NCBI RefSeq assembly: GCF_020523985.1
Contig: NZ_JAIVKM010000001.1
Coordinates: forward strand, 1,550,001 to 1,614,000
Reading direction: 5' to 3'
Source of the DNA: Mangrovibacter yixingensis
GTDB lineage: Bacteria; Pseudomonadota; Gammaproteobacteria; Enterobacterales; Enterobacteriaceae
DNA length: 64,000 bases
Below are positions 7,464-18,505 of the stretch, piece after piece. Numbering within the stretch: the stretch's first letter is position 1; every line of letters starts with the position of its first letter. The position numbers and the translations under genes are program-made. Under the pieces are notes generated by a model. It saw only the letters and a list, made by a program, of their open reading frames with translations. It was not told the DNA's origin and searched no databases.

Positions 7464-10148
7464 TTACACTGCCCCCGCCATTTTGCGAATAACGTAATGT
7501 AGTATGCCTCCGTTGCGGTAATACTCATGCTCATTACTGGTATCGATTCGGCACAAACAGTCTACTTTCTGGTGTTGTCCATCACGGGTAAAAATCACAT
7601 TAACAGTGCTCCCAGGGGCTATCTGGTCAATACCATCAATTGAGATTAACTCCTCGCCAGTGATACCCAGGCTTGTTCTCGACTCACCTGCAGGAAATTC
7701 AAGTGGCAGTATCCCCATCCCAATCAAATTGGAACGGTGGATTCGCTCAAATGATTCCGCGATCACAGCTCTCACACCCAGCAACCGCGGGCCTTTAGCG
7801 GCCCAGTCCCGGCTGGAGCCAGAGCCATACTCTTTACCTGCGACCACAACCAATGGAACACTTTCAGCCTGGTAAGCCATTGCTGCATCGTAGATAGAAA
7901 GCGTCTGTCCATCAGGTAAGTGGCGCGTAATGCCGCCTTCTTTACCAGGGACCATTTCATTACGAATACGAATATTTGCAAATGTACCGCGCATCATTAC
8001 TTCGTGGTTACCCCGGCGCGAACCATAGGAGTTGAACTCCGTTGGCTGAATACCATGCTGTTGCAAATAAAGCCCAGCAGGACTCTCAGGCTTTATATTC
8101 CCTGCCGGTGAGATATGGTCAGTTGTCACAGAATCGCCCAGTACAGCCAGCACACGGGCGTTAACAATAGGCTCCTGTGGTGTTAGCCCCCCTTGCATGT
8201 CATCAAAAAATGGCGGGCGCCTTATGTAGGTTGAATCCGTTTGCCAGGGATAGGTTTCACTGCCTGCTACGGTGATTTCTCGCCATGCTTCTGTACCGGT
8301 AAATACTTCAGCATACTCCTGGCGGAACAACTGGCTGGTAACAGAAGAAACCGCCTCAGATATTTGCTCATTTCCAGGCCAAATATCTTTCAAATATACC
8401 GGCTTGCCATCTTGCCCATAACCTAACGGATCATGGCGAAGATTGCAGTTCATATTCCCGGCAAGTGCATAAGCCACAACCAGCGGCGGTGAAGCCAGCC
8501 AGTTTGTTCTGACCAGCGGATGTATTCGCCCTTCAAAATTTCTGTTCCCGGAGAGAACGGCACCTACCGTCAGATCACCCTCTTTGATTCCCTCTTCTAT
8601 TGGTTCCGGGAGTGGGCCTGAATTACCTATGCAGGTAGTGCAACCATAACCGACAAGGTTAAATCCAAGCTTTTCCAACCATGGCATCAAACCGGCAGCT
8701 TGCAGGTAATCTGTGACTACCTTTGAACCTGGAGCCAGTGAAGCTTTAACCCAGGGTGCACGGTGCAGCCCTTTTTCAACAGCATTTTTGGCCAGTAAGC
8801 CAGCCGCGAGCATAACACTTGGGTTTGAAGTATTGGTACAGGAGGTAATTGCTGCAATGACAACAGCGCCATCTTTCAGCGTGAAAGAGTCACCGTTAAA
8901 AGTGACCTCCGGCTGCTTATTAGTGGATTCGCTATGATTGATTGAGAGTTCACAGGCTTGTTTAAAAGCACCTGGCACATCACCCAGTGCAACACGGTCC
9001 TGTGGGCGTTTGGGCCCGGCAAGGCTTGGCTCTACATCAGCCAAATTAAGATGCAGAGTGGAAGTAAAGCGTGGTTTATCGCCAGCTTCACGCCACAGCC
9101 CCTGAGCTTTAGTATATTGCTCAACTAAACCAACGTGCTCATCATCGCGGCCTGTCAAGCGCAGGTAGTCTAGCGTGACATCATCAACAGGGAAATAACC
9201 GCAGGTTGCGCCATATTCCGGAGCCATATTAGCAATGGTCGCCCTGTCAGCAAGGGGAAGCTCACTCAGCCCATCACCGTAAAACTCCACAAATTTACCC
9301 ACTACGCCATGTTTACGCAGCATCTGGGTAACAGTTAACACCAGATCTGTTGCGGTAATACCTTCAGCTAACTGCCCTTGAAGTTCAAAACCAACGACAT
9401 CAGGTATTAGCATAGAAACAGGTTGCCCTAACATCGCAGCCTCTGCTTCAATTCCCCCGACACCCCAGCCAAGAACCCCCAAGCCATTTATCATTGTGGT
9501 GTGGGAGTCAGTACCAACCAGTGAGTCAGGGAAAGCTGTCCATTCGCCATCTTTGTTTTGCTGTGACCATACAGTTTTACCAAGATATTCAAGGTTTACC
9601 TGGTGGCAAATGCCTGTACCTGGTGGGACAACTCGAAAATGGTCAAATGCCTGTTGCCCCCAGCGTAAAAACGTGTAGCGTTCATGATTACGTGACATCT
9701 CCAGCGAGACATTGTGTTCGAACGCGTGTGAATCACCAAAATGGTCAACCATCACTGAGTGGTCAATCACCAGATCAACGTTTGACAATGGGTTCACTTG
9801 ACGGGCGTCACCGCCTAACCGGGAAACAGTTTCACGCATCACCGCAAGATCGACAACGGCAGGTACACCAGTAAAATCCTGCATCAGAACTCGTGTTGGT
9901 CGCCAGGCAATCTCACACCCAGCGTGACCGCCAGTGAGCCAACTGACCAACGCATCAATGTCACGCTGAGTCACTGTTTTTTCGTCATGAAACCGTAGCA
10001 GGCTTTCCAATAATATTTTCAGGGATTTGGGCAGTAAGGACAATTCGACACCCAGCTGGTGCTCAGCCTCAGCGAGGCTGTAATAGGTGTACTGGCGGTT
10101 ATTTAAGTGAAGTGTTGCCTTACAGGCTTCTCCTGTTTTTAACGACAT
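7464..10148 (-). CDS. acnA: Aconitate hydratase A
   Basis: 894-residue aconitase of the AcnA/IRP1 type. It interconverts citrate and isocitrate through cis-aconitate in the TCA cycle using a [4Fe-4S] cluster. Cluster cysteines are visible in AAITSCTNTSNPS and in GYGCTTCIGNSGPL. The C-terminal swivel domain contains KEYGSGSSRDWAAKGP. Length matches E. coli AcnA (891). In E. coli acnA is the stress and stationary-phase aconitase (SoxRS, sigma-S, CRP); the upstream 411 bp here has room for such sites, but I could not assign them firmly. Confidence 0.98.
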   Translation of the reverse strand: MSLKTGEACKATLHLNNRQYTYYSLAEAEHQLGVELSLLPKSLKILLESLLRFHDEKTVTQRDIDALVSWLTGGHAGCEIAWRPTRVLMQDFTGVPAVVDLAVMRETVSRLGGDARQVNPLSNVDLVIDHSVMVDHFGDSHAFEHNVSLEMSRNHERYTFLRWGQQAFDHFRVVPPGTGICHQVNLEYLGKTVWSQQNKDGEWTAFPDSLVGTDSHTTMINGLGVLGWGVGGIEAEAAMLGQPVSMLIPDVVGFELQGQLAEGITATDLVLTVTQMLRKHGVVGKFVEFYGDGLSELPLADRATIANMAPEYGATCGYFPVDDVTLDYLRLTGRDDEHVGLVEQYTKAQGLWREAGDKPRFTSTLHLNLADVEPSLAGPKRPQDRVALGDVPGAFKQACELSINHSESTNKQPEVTFNGDSFTLKDGAVVIAAITSCTNTSNPSVMLAAGLLAKNAVEKGLHRAPWVKASLAPGSKVVTDYLQAAGLMPWLEKLGFNLVGYGCTTCIGNSGPLPEPIEEGIKEGDLTVGAVLSGNRNFEGRIHPLVRTNWLASPPLVVAYALAGNMNCNLRHDPLGYGQDGKPVYLKDIWPGNEQISEAVSSVTSQLFRQEYAEVFTGTEAWREITVAGSETYPWQTDSTYIRRPPFFDDMQGGLTPQEPIVNARVLAVLGDSVTTDHISPAGNIKPESPAGLYLQQHGIQPTEFNSYGSRRGNHEVMMRGTFANIRIRNEMVPGKEGGITRHLPDGQTLSIYDAAMAYQAESVPLVVVAGKEYGSGSSRDWAAKGPRLLGVRAVIAESFERIHRSNLIGMGILPLEFPAGESRTSLGITGEELISIDGIDQIAPGSTVNVIFTRDGQHQKVDCLCRIDTSNEHEYYRNGGILHYVIRKMAGAV

Positions 10149-10559
10149 AGTGCCTCCTTAACGAACAAGTCCGGCATTCCCCTTACAGAGACAGGGATTT
10201 ATCATTAAAGATAACACAAAAAGACGTTAACATTTTCGCAACAGCACGAACCAGCACACTGTTCATGGATTGCTGTAAGGTATATGGGAGAGTTGCGTGA
10301 GTGATAGATGAAAAAAAAGAATCATCAATTCGGTCAATTACAAATTGTGACTAATATCTTGCTAATAAATATACTTGCGTTAAATTTATCAGCATCGATC
10401 ACATATATTTATGGCCTTTTCTTAAAATAACCTTAAGCCTAAATGTGTAATTGACATACTCCTAAGAGAGTATTGCTGTGTGTAGTGTGAATAAATAATC
10501 AATAAGAAACGTAAATTACTTGTTTTTATGCATTGGTTGTTACGTGATATGTAACAAAC
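10149..10559. other. AT-rich intergenic region upstream of acnA
   Basis: 411 bp without a credible gene. It should hold the acnA promoter. A perfect 7-bp inverted repeat (TTGTTAC-N7-GTAACAA, 10537-10557) sits just beyond the stop of the next small gene, without a T-run. TGTGA and TCACA half-sites occur, but none forms a convincing CRP palindrome. Confidence 0.5.
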
Positions 10560-10730
10560 TTATAGATTGTCATCTTCTTTCAGAAAAGCATCAATGAATG
10601 CTCTTTGTTGTTGATTCAGCTCCCAAGATTCTGGGATTTCAACTAACTCTTGTTTCCTGGTTTTGGCAGTTTTATCAAAATGTGAGACCGCAATAGCCTC
10701 TTGAGAGGATGTATTTTGTTGCATGCACAT
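10560..10730 (-). CDS. Small conserved-looking protein downstream of ymiA (56 aa)
   Basis: 56 residues from the ATG at 10730 (MCMQQNTSSQ...), ending FLKEDDNL. A TTG-initiated extension exists but would overlap ymiA. The C-terminal half (VEIPESWELNQQQRAFIDAFL) is helical and charged, with no membrane segment. It lies 8 bases after the ymiA stop, so it is probably translated from the same message. It occupies the position of E. coli yciX, but I cannot confirm the match by sequence. Function unknown. Confidence 0.65.
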   Translation of the reverse strand: MCMQQNTSSQEAIAVSHFDKTAKTRKQELVEIPESWELNQQQRAFIDAFLKEDDNL

Positions 10731-10738
10731 ATTAATTA

Positions 10739-10864
10739 TCACCAATATTTCAGGACTAAGAAAATTACAGCCACCCAGAACAGCGCAGATACAGTAAAGG
10801 CTGCAAGCCAGGCTTTACGCTTTGCGGAGAACTGACCACGTGGAGATTGTTTTCCTGATGACAT
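10739..10864 (-). CDS. ymiA: YmiA-family small membrane protein (41 aa)
   Basis: 41 residues beginning MSSGKQSPRGQFSAKRKAWL, then a single hydrophobic helix ending VLKYW. This fits YmiA: a short basic N terminus, an AKRKAWLA-F--SALFW motif and one membrane span. The position between acnA and cysB matches E. coli. Function is unknown. It is followed 8 bases later by another small gene. Confidence 0.8.
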   Translation of the reverse strand: MSSGKQSPRGQFSAKRKAWLAAFTVSALFWVAVIFLVLKYW

Positions 10865-11170
10865 CGCCGTCCTGATTACTTCTGTATTGCTAATCATTTT
10901 CATTTGGAACTACCGTAAATGTCGTGGATAACTAGGAGTAATCCTAAAGAATATTCGTGATAATTTCCAGCAAATTTACGTATATCTTCCAGTTAATAAT
11001 TTAATCTTTTGACGTGAAATAAATAATTGAAGTCGGTCTAATGCAAAAGTTTTAGTTTTTTTTCGATCTGTGTCGCATATTGGCGACATAACCCTTAGGA
11101 TGATTATGGTTTATCTATTTATTATAAAATTTAGCTCGTTATTATTTTAATTTGTATTAAGAAGAGGAAA
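10865..11170. other. AT-rich intergenic region between cysB and ymiA
   Basis: 306 bp, strongly AT-rich, with no credible ORF. It is presumably the promoter region for ymiA and the gene after it. Nothing else stands out. Confidence 0.4.
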
Positions 11171-11204
11171 TGTCGGCACTTAAGCTAAATTACCCATGCC
11201 GACA
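11171..11204 (-). terminator. Probable cysB terminator
   Basis: Perfect 8-bp stem TGTCGGCA/TGCCGACA with an 18-base loop, 7 bases beyond the cysB stop. On the minus strand it is followed by the pyrimidine tract TTTCCTCTTC. Confidence 0.5.
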
Positions 11205-11211
11205 ACAATGA

Positions 11212-12228
<1,017 letters not shown>

Positions 12229-12385
12229 TCAAGAGGTTATGGCAGCCAGATTCGTTCAACTATATCACTTATGCCTTGTTTGTATAGATATCTCTTATTA
12301 ATTACATTCTGGTTATATCGATATGAAATGAAGCAAACAGGATGGTTGTAGACACAGAATGGAGGAGTTGTACGCTTTATCCATT

Positions 12386-12411
12386 AAAAAACCGGGACAA
12401 GCCCGGTTTTT
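12386..12411. terminator. Rho-independent terminator after topA
   Basis: Stem ACCGGG/CCCGGT with loop ACAAG, flanked by A-run and T-run on both sides, so it can act in both directions. It lies 14 bases after the topA stop. Confidence 0.9.
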
Positions 12412-12424
12412 CGCCATACAAAAA

Positions 12425-15022
12425 TTATTTTTTTGCTTCTGCCCATTTTCCGTCAACATAGAAAGCTGACCAGCCAGTCGCTTTGCCATCTTTCTCGGAA
12501 GAGACATATTGTTGCCTGGTCTTCCTACTGAAGCGAACAATCGTTGGATTCCCTTCAGGGTCTTGTTGTGGAGCATCAGCAAGGTAACGCAGTTTTTCCG
12601 GTAACCGGTCACGGAAACGATACAACTCAGCAACTTGAGGTGCCCGTGTCTCGCGAGATTTCGGAAAAGTATTCGCGGCAAGGAAAACCCCAGCTGCACC
12701 ATCGCGCAGAACAAAGTAAGCGTCGGATTTCTCACAAGGTAATTCTGGTAATGGTACTGGATCTTCTTTTGGTGGAGCCACTTCCCCATTACGCAGGATC
12801 TTACGGGTATTTTTGCACTCGTCGTTGGTACAAGCCATGTATTTACCAAAACGCCCCATTTTCAGGTGCATTTCAGAACCACATTTTTCACACTCAACAA
12901 TCGGCCCGTCATAACCTTTAATGCGAAACTCACCTTCCTCGATTTCATAGCCATCACATCCGGGGTTATTGCCACAAACGTGCAATTTACGTTTCGGGTC
13001 GATGAGATAACTGTCCATCGCTGTCCCACATTTAGGACACCGGCGCTTCGCACGTAACGCATTGGTTTCGGCATCATCGCCTTCCAGCACGTTCAGTACT
13101 TCGTTTTCTGGCACCAGGTTGATGGTAGTTTTGCAACGTTCTTTCGGCGGTAACGCGTAACCGGAGCAACCAAGGAAAACACCCGTGCTGGCAGTACGAA
13201 TCCCCATTTTACGTCCACACGTTGGGCAATCGATGCTGGTCAGTACCATCTGATTTGGCAGCATGCCACCATCGTCAGGATCTTTTTCAGCCTGTTCTAA
13301 CTGGCGAGCAAACTCATCAAAAAAACTGTCCAGAACACTGCGCCACTCTTTCTCGTGGCTGGCAACAGCATCAAGCGAATCTTCCATTTGGGCAGTGAAG
13401 TCATAATTCATCAGCTCGCGGAAGTTTTCTTCCAGACGATCAGTGACTATTTCACCCATTTTCTCTGCGTAGAACCGGCGGTTCTCAACACGCACATAAC
13501 CACGATCCTGAATCGTCGAAATGATTGAGGCGTAAGTTGATGGGCGTCCGATACCCCGTTTTTCTAACTCTTTTACCAGTGATGCTTCACTGAAACGGGC
13601 TGGAGGCTTGGTGAAGTGCTGCTCAGGCATCAATTCAACCAGACTCAGTTCTTCCCCTTTTTCCACCGCTGGCAGTGTTCGGTCTTCATCACCTTTACGC
13701 AATGCCGGCATAACTTTAGTCCAGCCGTCAAAACGCAAAATACGGCCACGAGCTTTAAGCCGGAAATCGCCAGCACTCACGGTGAGCGTGGTTGAATCAT
13801 ATTTTGCCGGTGTCATCTGGCAAGCAACAAACTGGCGCCAGATAAGCTGATACAGGCGTTGAGCGTCCGACTCCATATCTTTGAGCGATTCAGAAACAAC
13901 ATTCACGTCAGAAGGACGGATAGCTTCGTGCGCTTCTTGTGAATTTTCTTTACTTGCATACTGGTTAGGCTTTTCCGGCAGGTATTGATTGCCAAAGTTA
14001 TCGCCAATATAACCACGCACCATATTCACCGCGTCCAGGCTCAGATTGGTGGAATCTGTACGCATGTAAGTAATATAGCCAGCCTCGTAGAGGCGTTGCG
14101 CAAGCATCATTGTCTTCTTCACACCGAACCCCAGACGTGTGCTGGCAGCTTGTTGCAAAGTGGAAGTGATGTAAGGAGCGCCCGGCTTACTGCTGGTCGG
14201 TTTATCTTCGCGCTCTGTGACAGTGTAACGTGCCTTTTCAAGCACACTGACTGCTGCCATAGTTTGCTCACGGTTGACTGGCCGGAACGGCTTATCTCCC
14301 TGATGAGAAACCTGTACGGGTAGATTGTCTCCATGTGCAGTAGTCAGTGATGCGCCCACTTCCCAGTATTCTTCCGGGACAAACGCCTTAATCTCACGCT
14401 CACGTTCTACAACAAGGCGCACCGCCACTGACTGCACTCGCCCGGCAGAAAGGCCGCGGGCAATTTTTTTCCACAGCAGTGGCGACACCATATAACCTAC
14501 AACACGGTCCATAAAACGCCGTGCCTGTTGCGCATTCACCCGGTCAATGTTTAGTTCACCCGGTTTTTCAAATGCCTGGCGAATAGCATTCTTGGTAATT
14601 TCGTTAAAAACTACCCGGCTGTAGCGTTTTTCATCACCACCGATAACTTCCCGCAGGTGCCAGGCAATGGCTTCCCCTTCGCGGTCAAGGTCGGTTGCGA
14701 GATAGATATGATCAGCTTTTTCTGCCAGTGATTTCAGTTCAGAAACCACCTTCTCTTTGCCAGGCAGCACTTCATATTGCGCAGCCCAGTTATGCCAGGG
14801 GTCAACACCCATTCGATTGACCAGAGCGCCCCGCTCATCTTTCTTCACCTTCTTTTTAGCAGGTGTCTTGGACGTTGAGTCGGCACTCTTTTTTGTTGAA
14901 CCACTGGTCGGCAAATCACGGATATGGCCTACGCTGGATTTAACCACGTAGTTACTGCCAAGATATTTGTTTATCGTTTTGGCTTTTGCCGGGGACTCAA
15001 CGATAACGAGAGCTTTGCCCAT
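12425..15022 (-). CDS. topA: DNA topoisomerase I
   Basis: 865 residues, exactly the E. coli length. It relaxes negative supercoils. The Toprim domain is N-terminal ([12 protein letters not shown]; acidic [12 protein letters not shown]), and the catalytic tyrosine lies in [12 protein letters not shown]. Three four-cysteine zinc ribbons follow in the C-terminal third ([27 protein letters not shown]). A lysine-rich insert after about residue 45 is common in enterobacteria. The start is MGKALVIV with AGGTGA upstream; the frame extends 14 codons further without support. Confidence 0.98.
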   Translation of the reverse strand: MGKALVIVESPAKAKTINKYLGSNYVVKSSVGHIRDLPTSGSTKKSADSTSKTPAKKKVKKDERGALVNRMGVDPWHNWAAQYEVLPGKEKVVSELKSLAEKADHIYLATDLDREGEAIAWHLREVIGGDEKRYSRVVFNEITKNAIRQAFEKPGELNIDRVNAQQARRFMDRVVGYMVSPLLWKKIARGLSAGRVQSVAVRLVVEREREIKAFVPEEYWEVGASLTTAHGDNLPVQVSHQGDKPFRPVNREQTMAAVSVLEKARYTVTEREDKPTSSKPGAPYITSTLQQAASTRLGFGVKKTMMLAQRLYEAGYITYMRTDSTNLSLDAVNMVRGYIGDNFGNQYLPEKPNQYASKENSQEAHEAIRPSDVNVVSESLKDMESDAQRLYQLIWRQFVACQMTPAKYDSTTLTVSAGDFRLKARGRILRFDGWTKVMPALRKGDEDRTLPAVEKGEELSLVELMPEQHFTKPPARFSEASLVKELEKRGIGRPSTYASIISTIQDRGYVRVENRRFYAEKMGEIVTDRLEENFRELMNYDFTAQMEDSLDAVASHEKEWRSVLDSFFDEFARQLEQAEKDPDDGGMLPNQMVLTSIDCPTCGRKMGIRTASTGVFLGCSGYALPPKERCKTTINLVPENEVLNVLEGDDAETNALRAKRRCPKCGTAMDSYLIDPKRKLHVCGNNPGCDGYEIEEGEFRIKGYDGPIVECEKCGSEMHLKMGRFGKYMACTNDECKNTRKILRNGEVAPPKEDPVPLPELPCEKSDAYFVLRDGAAGVFLAANTFPKSRETRAPQVAELYRFRDRLPEKLRYLADAPQQDPEGNPTIVRFSRKTRQQYVSSEKDGKATGWSAFYVDGKWAEAKK

Positions 15023-15420
15023 ATTCACCTTTACCTTTTTGATTCTTCCAGGAATACGTCGCACCCTGATGCACCATCCTCTGGCGACGAGCCTGTTTTA
15101 TATTGCGGCTGTCTTCAGGGAGATCAACCCATTTTTTAACAACTGGTCGCTATTCATTCGACCCAAAGGTTGTTCTGACACGTTTCGTACAAAACGGCTG
15201 GTGCAACAGCATCCTGGCTGAATGTCAAGCAATTCCGTTGCCAGATATGCGAAAGCGTCACACTCTACCTGATAAAATTCGTTACGCAACTTTAATTAGC
15301 ACGCAAAATTAAATATTGCCAGTCACAACAAAAACTAACCAGAAACCTGGCACACTAACCAAATTTGCGCACAAGCCCGGCACAAGCGTAGAATAACCGC
15401 AGTTTGTAAGGAGAAAAGTC
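15023..15420. other. Divergent promoter region topA/yciN
   Basis: About 400 bp between divergent genes with no credible ORF. It should contain the topA promoters (several in E. coli) on the minus strand and the yciN promoter on the plus strand. No single site could be assigned with confidence. Confidence 0.45.
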
Positions 15421-15672
15421 ATGCAAGGCAATACCCAACCTATCGACCGTGAGACCCTCTTACTTGAAGCCAACAAGCTTATCCGTGAACATGATGATTT
15501 TATCGCAGGAATAGAGGCCACAAATGTGGTGCAAAAAGGAAGCGTTCTGGTATTTCAGGGAGAGTATTATCTTGACGAACAAGGCCTGCCCACTCCCAAA
15601 ACAACGGCAGTGTTCAATATGTTCAAATACCTCGCGCACGTACTTTCAGAAAAATACCACCTGCAAAATTAA
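15421..15672 (+). CDS. yciN: Conserved small protein YciN
   Basis: 83 residues, as in E. coli. Conserved segments are [21 protein letters not shown], and near the end [21 protein letters not shown] strong AAGGAG precedes the ATG. The family (DUF2498) has no established function; a structure with an alpha-beta fold is known. Single-gene transcript, divergent from topA. Confidence 0.95.
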   Translation: MQGNTQPIDRETLLLEANKLIREHDDFIAGIEATNVVQKGSVLVFQGEYYLDEQGLPTPKTTAVFNMFKYLAHVLSEKYHLQN

Positions 15673-15702
15673 TGGGTGAAGCCACAGGCCTCACCCAATC
15701 AA

Positions 15703-16752
15703 TTATGGCAGCGGGCTGCCACCACGTTGCCACCAACGTAATAACAGGCGGTCCGCGCTTTCAGCCGCAGCCCCAGTCAGGCGCTGAACCATTTTTTTGC
15801 GTTCAACATAGTGTAAATTGATGACTTCATAGTCTTTCATTCGCTCCAGCAATGCATCATCACTGGTTCCTATTTCATCCACCAACCCTTTTTCTAACGC
15901 CTGGGTACCAAACCAGTGTTCCCCGGTAGCCACGCCATCAACGTCCAGTGAAGGCCGCATAGTATGGACAAAGTCCTTGAATAATTGATGTGTTTCATTC
16001 AAGTCTTCACGGAATTTCTGGCGCCCTTCCTCGGTATTCTCACCCAGTACGGTTAGGGTGCGTTTGTACTGGCCCGCAGTATGTAATTCAACATCAATAT
16101 CGTTACGTTTAAGCAACCGGTTAATATTCGGTATTTGTGCCACCACACCAATCGAGCCAATAATTGAAAATGGCGCAGCAATGATTTTGTCTGCCACACA
16201 GGCCATCATATAGCCGCCACTTGCCGCGACTTTATCTACCGCTACAGTCAGTGGAATTTTGTGTGCGCGCAGGCGTTGTAACTGTGAAGCGGCCAGACCG
16301 TAACCATGCACGACACCACCGGGGCTTTCCAGACGTAACAACACTTCGTCTTTGGGTTTGGCAACAGACAGCACGGCGGTGATTTCCTCACGTAATGACG
16401 ACACTTCCTGTGCATCCATACTGCCTTTAAAATCCATCACCCATAGTACAGGTTTGCTCGACGTGTCGAATTCACCTTGTTTCGCACGCGCTTTCGCAGC
16501 TTTTGCCTCTTGTTTGTGTTTTTTCTTCTGGGATTTATGCCATTGTTTTTGCTGATGTGAATCCATCATGGCCGCCGCCACTTCTTCTTTCATGTCATCG
16601 TATTGTTCCGATAACCGCGTCATGCGCAACTCACCACGTTGCTGCTTTTTCCGTTGTGACAGATTAACGATGACAGTCACTACAACCACTATCGCGAGAA
16701 CAATGGTCACAACTCTGGCCAAGAACAACCCATAGTTAGAGAGTAAATCCAC
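15703..16752 (-). CDS. sohB: Inner-membrane peptidase SohB (S49 family)
   Basis: 349 residues from a GTG start (VDLLSNYGLFL), exactly the E. coli length. The ATG-initiated longer frame is rejected because a GGCGGATGAA element precedes the GTG. There is an N-terminal membrane anchor, a basic coiled-coil linker rich in Lys and Ala, then the S49 peptidase domain with the serine motif VDKVAASGGYMM. Multicopy sohB suppresses loss of DegP in E. coli; natural substrates are unclear. Confidence 0.95.
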   Translation of the reverse strand: MDLLSNYGLFLARVVTIVLAIVVVVTVIVNLSQRKKQQRGELRMTRLSEQYDDMKEEVAAAMMDSHQQKQWHKSQKKKHKQEAKAAKARAKQGEFDTSSKPVLWVMDFKGSMDAQEVSSLREEITAVLSVAKPKDEVLLRLESPGGVVHGYGLAASQLQRLRAHKIPLTVAVDKVAASGGYMMACVADKIIAAPFSIIGSIGVVAQIPNINRLLKRNDIDVELHTAGQYKRTLTVLGENTEEGRQKFREDLNETHQLFKDFVHTMRPSLDVDGVATGEHWFGTQALEKGLVDEIGTSDDALLERMKDYEVINLHYVERKKMVQRLTGAAAESADRLLLRWWQRGGSPLP

Positions 16753-16983
16753 TTCATCCGCCTTGATAATCAGTAAAAAAGACAAGCAGAGCAGCAGATA
16801 ACAGCCACTCTTGCTTGTGCAACTATAAACGCAACCAGTGGAATATCCGAAATAATTTGCATACCTGAAACAACAGGAATTATCTAAACTCTCCTTGCGG
16901 CTGATTGAATTCACCTGTTGTTTCAGGCATAAAGCCCGTTAGGTTTTTGAATACCTGAACCATCAAGTGGCACAGGAGTTTTT

Positions 16984-17745
16984 ATGCATTATCAACCTCA
17001 GCACGATTTGTTGCTTGGCCGGACCATCCTGGTGACTGGCGCAACAGATGGCATTGGTCGGGAAGCGGTACAGACATACTCTCGCTATAGCGCTAAAGTT
17101 GTACTAACCGGACGCGACAGTGAGAAGTTACGCCAGACAGAAGCAGCTATCAGAGCAGAAGGCGGGATGGTAGCAGGTAGCTTTTTATTCGATCTGGCAA
17201 CCGCCACGCCTGAACGTTGCCTTGAATTTGCCCATCAAGTAGAACAGGTAGCTCCTTTACTTGATGGCGTTCTCCATAATGCAGGTGCGTTGGGCGATAT
17301 TGCGCCAATGGTTGAACAATCTGCGCAAACCTGGTTGCATGTTATGGATATTAACGTTAATGCAACCTTCTTCCTTACTCAGGCACTTCTCCCTTTATTA
17401 CTCAAATCAGAGGCTGGGTCACTCGTTTTCACAAGTTCCAGTGTTGGGCGTCAAGGTCGGGCAAACTGGGGCGCATACGCAGTTTCGAAATTTGCGACAG
17501 AAGGTATGATGCAGGTGCTGGCTGACGAATATAAGCACACAGGATTGCGTGTGAACTGCATTAATCCGGGTGGTACACGTACTAAAATGCGGGCCAGTGC
17601 ATTTCCGGAAGAAGATCCAGAGAAGCTAAAAACACCTGCGGATCTCATGCCCCTGTATCTTTGGTTGATGGGGGATGACAGCCGTCGCAAGACGGGAATG
17701 AGTTTTGATGCTCAACCAAACCGTAAACCGGGGATTTCAGAATGA
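16984..17745 (+). CDS. yciK: Short-chain dehydrogenase YciK
   Basis: 253-residue SDR oxidoreductase. The cofactor-binding TGATDGIGRE lies near residue 20, NAG near 99 (LHNAGAL), and the catalytic Ser/Tyr/Lys set appears as TSSSVGRQGR and YAVSKFA. The substrate is unknown. Its stop overlaps the btuR start (ATGA), as in E. coli, so the two form an operon. ACAGGAG precedes the ATG. Confidence 0.96.
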   Translation: MHYQPQHDLLLGRTILVTGATDGIGREAVQTYSRYSAKVVLTGRDSEKLRQTEAAIRAEGGMVAGSFLFDLATATPERCLEFAHQVEQVAPLLDGVLHNAGALGDIAPMVEQSAQTWLHVMDINVNATFFLTQALLPLLLKSEAGSLVFTSSSVGRQGRANWGAYAVSKFATEGMMQVLADEYKHTGLRVNCINPGGTRTKMRASAFPEEDPEKLKTPADLMPLYLWLMGDDSRRKTGMSFDAQPNRKPGISE

Positions 17746-18332
17746 GTGATTCACGTTACCAACAACGCCAGCAGCGCGTTAAAGATAAAGTTGATGCTCG
17801 GGTCGCTGCCGCACAATCTTTGCGTGGTATTGTGATGGTTTTTACTGGCAATGGTAAAGGTAAAACCACCGCTGCATTCGGTACAGCGACACGTGCCGTC
17901 GGGCATAGTAAAAAAGTTGGGGTCATTCAGTTTATTAAAGGCCAGTGGCCCAACGGCGAACGTAACCTCCTTGAGCCCCACGGCGTTGAATTTCAGGTTA
18001 TGGCAACAGGTTTTACCTGGGAAACACAAAACAAGGAAACTGATACACAAGCTTGCCTGGAAGTTTGGACGCATGCAGAGCGAATGCTGGCGGATACAAC
18101 ACTTGATCTGGTCATTCTTGATGAACTGACCTACATGGTGGCTTACGACTATTTACCGCTAGAACGCGTAATGCAGGCATTACAGCAACGCCCAGAGCAT
18201 CAAAGTGTCATTATTACAGGACGTGGATGCCACCGCGACATTCTGGAATATGCTGATACCGTAAGTGAGTTACGCCCTGTGAAACATGCCTTTGATGCCG
18301 GGATTAAGGCACAGTTAGGGATTGATTACTAG
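17742..18332 (+). CDS. btuR: Cob(I)yrinic acid a,c-diamide adenosyltransferase
   Basis: 196 residues, CobA/BtuR/CobO type. It transfers the adenosyl group of ATP to reduced corrinoids, making adenosylcobalamin. The P-loop TGNGKGKTTAAFG lies near residue 36; VIQFIKGQWPNGE and LVILDELTYMV follow. The start overlaps the yciK stop by 4 bases. Whether B12 is made de novo or salvaged cannot be judged from this window. Confidence 0.97.
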   Translation: MSDSRYQQRQQRVKDKVDARVAAAQSLRGIVMVFTGNGKGKTTAAFGTATRAVGHSKKVGVIQFIKGQWPNGERNLLEPHGVEFQVMATGFTWETQNKETDTQACLEVWTHAERMLADTTLDLVILDELTYMVAYDYLPLERVMQALQQRPEHQSVIITGRGCHRDILEYADTVSELRPVKHAFDAGIKAQLGIDY

Positions 18333-18361
18333 CCGGGGATTTGCACCAGTAATATCAGCTC

Positions 18362-18394
18362 ATCACAGGCAGTGCCATATGCACTACCTGTGAT
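18362..18394. repeat. Long imperfect hairpin after btuR
   Basis: ATCACAGG pairs with CCTGTGAT and, inside it, AGTGC with GCACT, separated by one mismatch and a 5-base loop. No T-run follows. It may act as a 3'-end stabiliser or a terminator of btuR. Confidence 0.5.
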
Positions 18395-18505
18395 GTCTGC
18401 CGTGCTATCTCTGGTCCCTGCCGGGTACCATCTACTCCTCGTAAGTTTTTATGCCTGGCATGCAAGTTAACGGCACAGCGATTATTAACACCTGAATAAG
18501 GTTAT

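Noticed and set aside
12313..12849. 178-codon minus-strand frame across the topA 3' end
   Set aside because: It is in another frame of the TopA C-terminal coding region and runs over the topA terminator.
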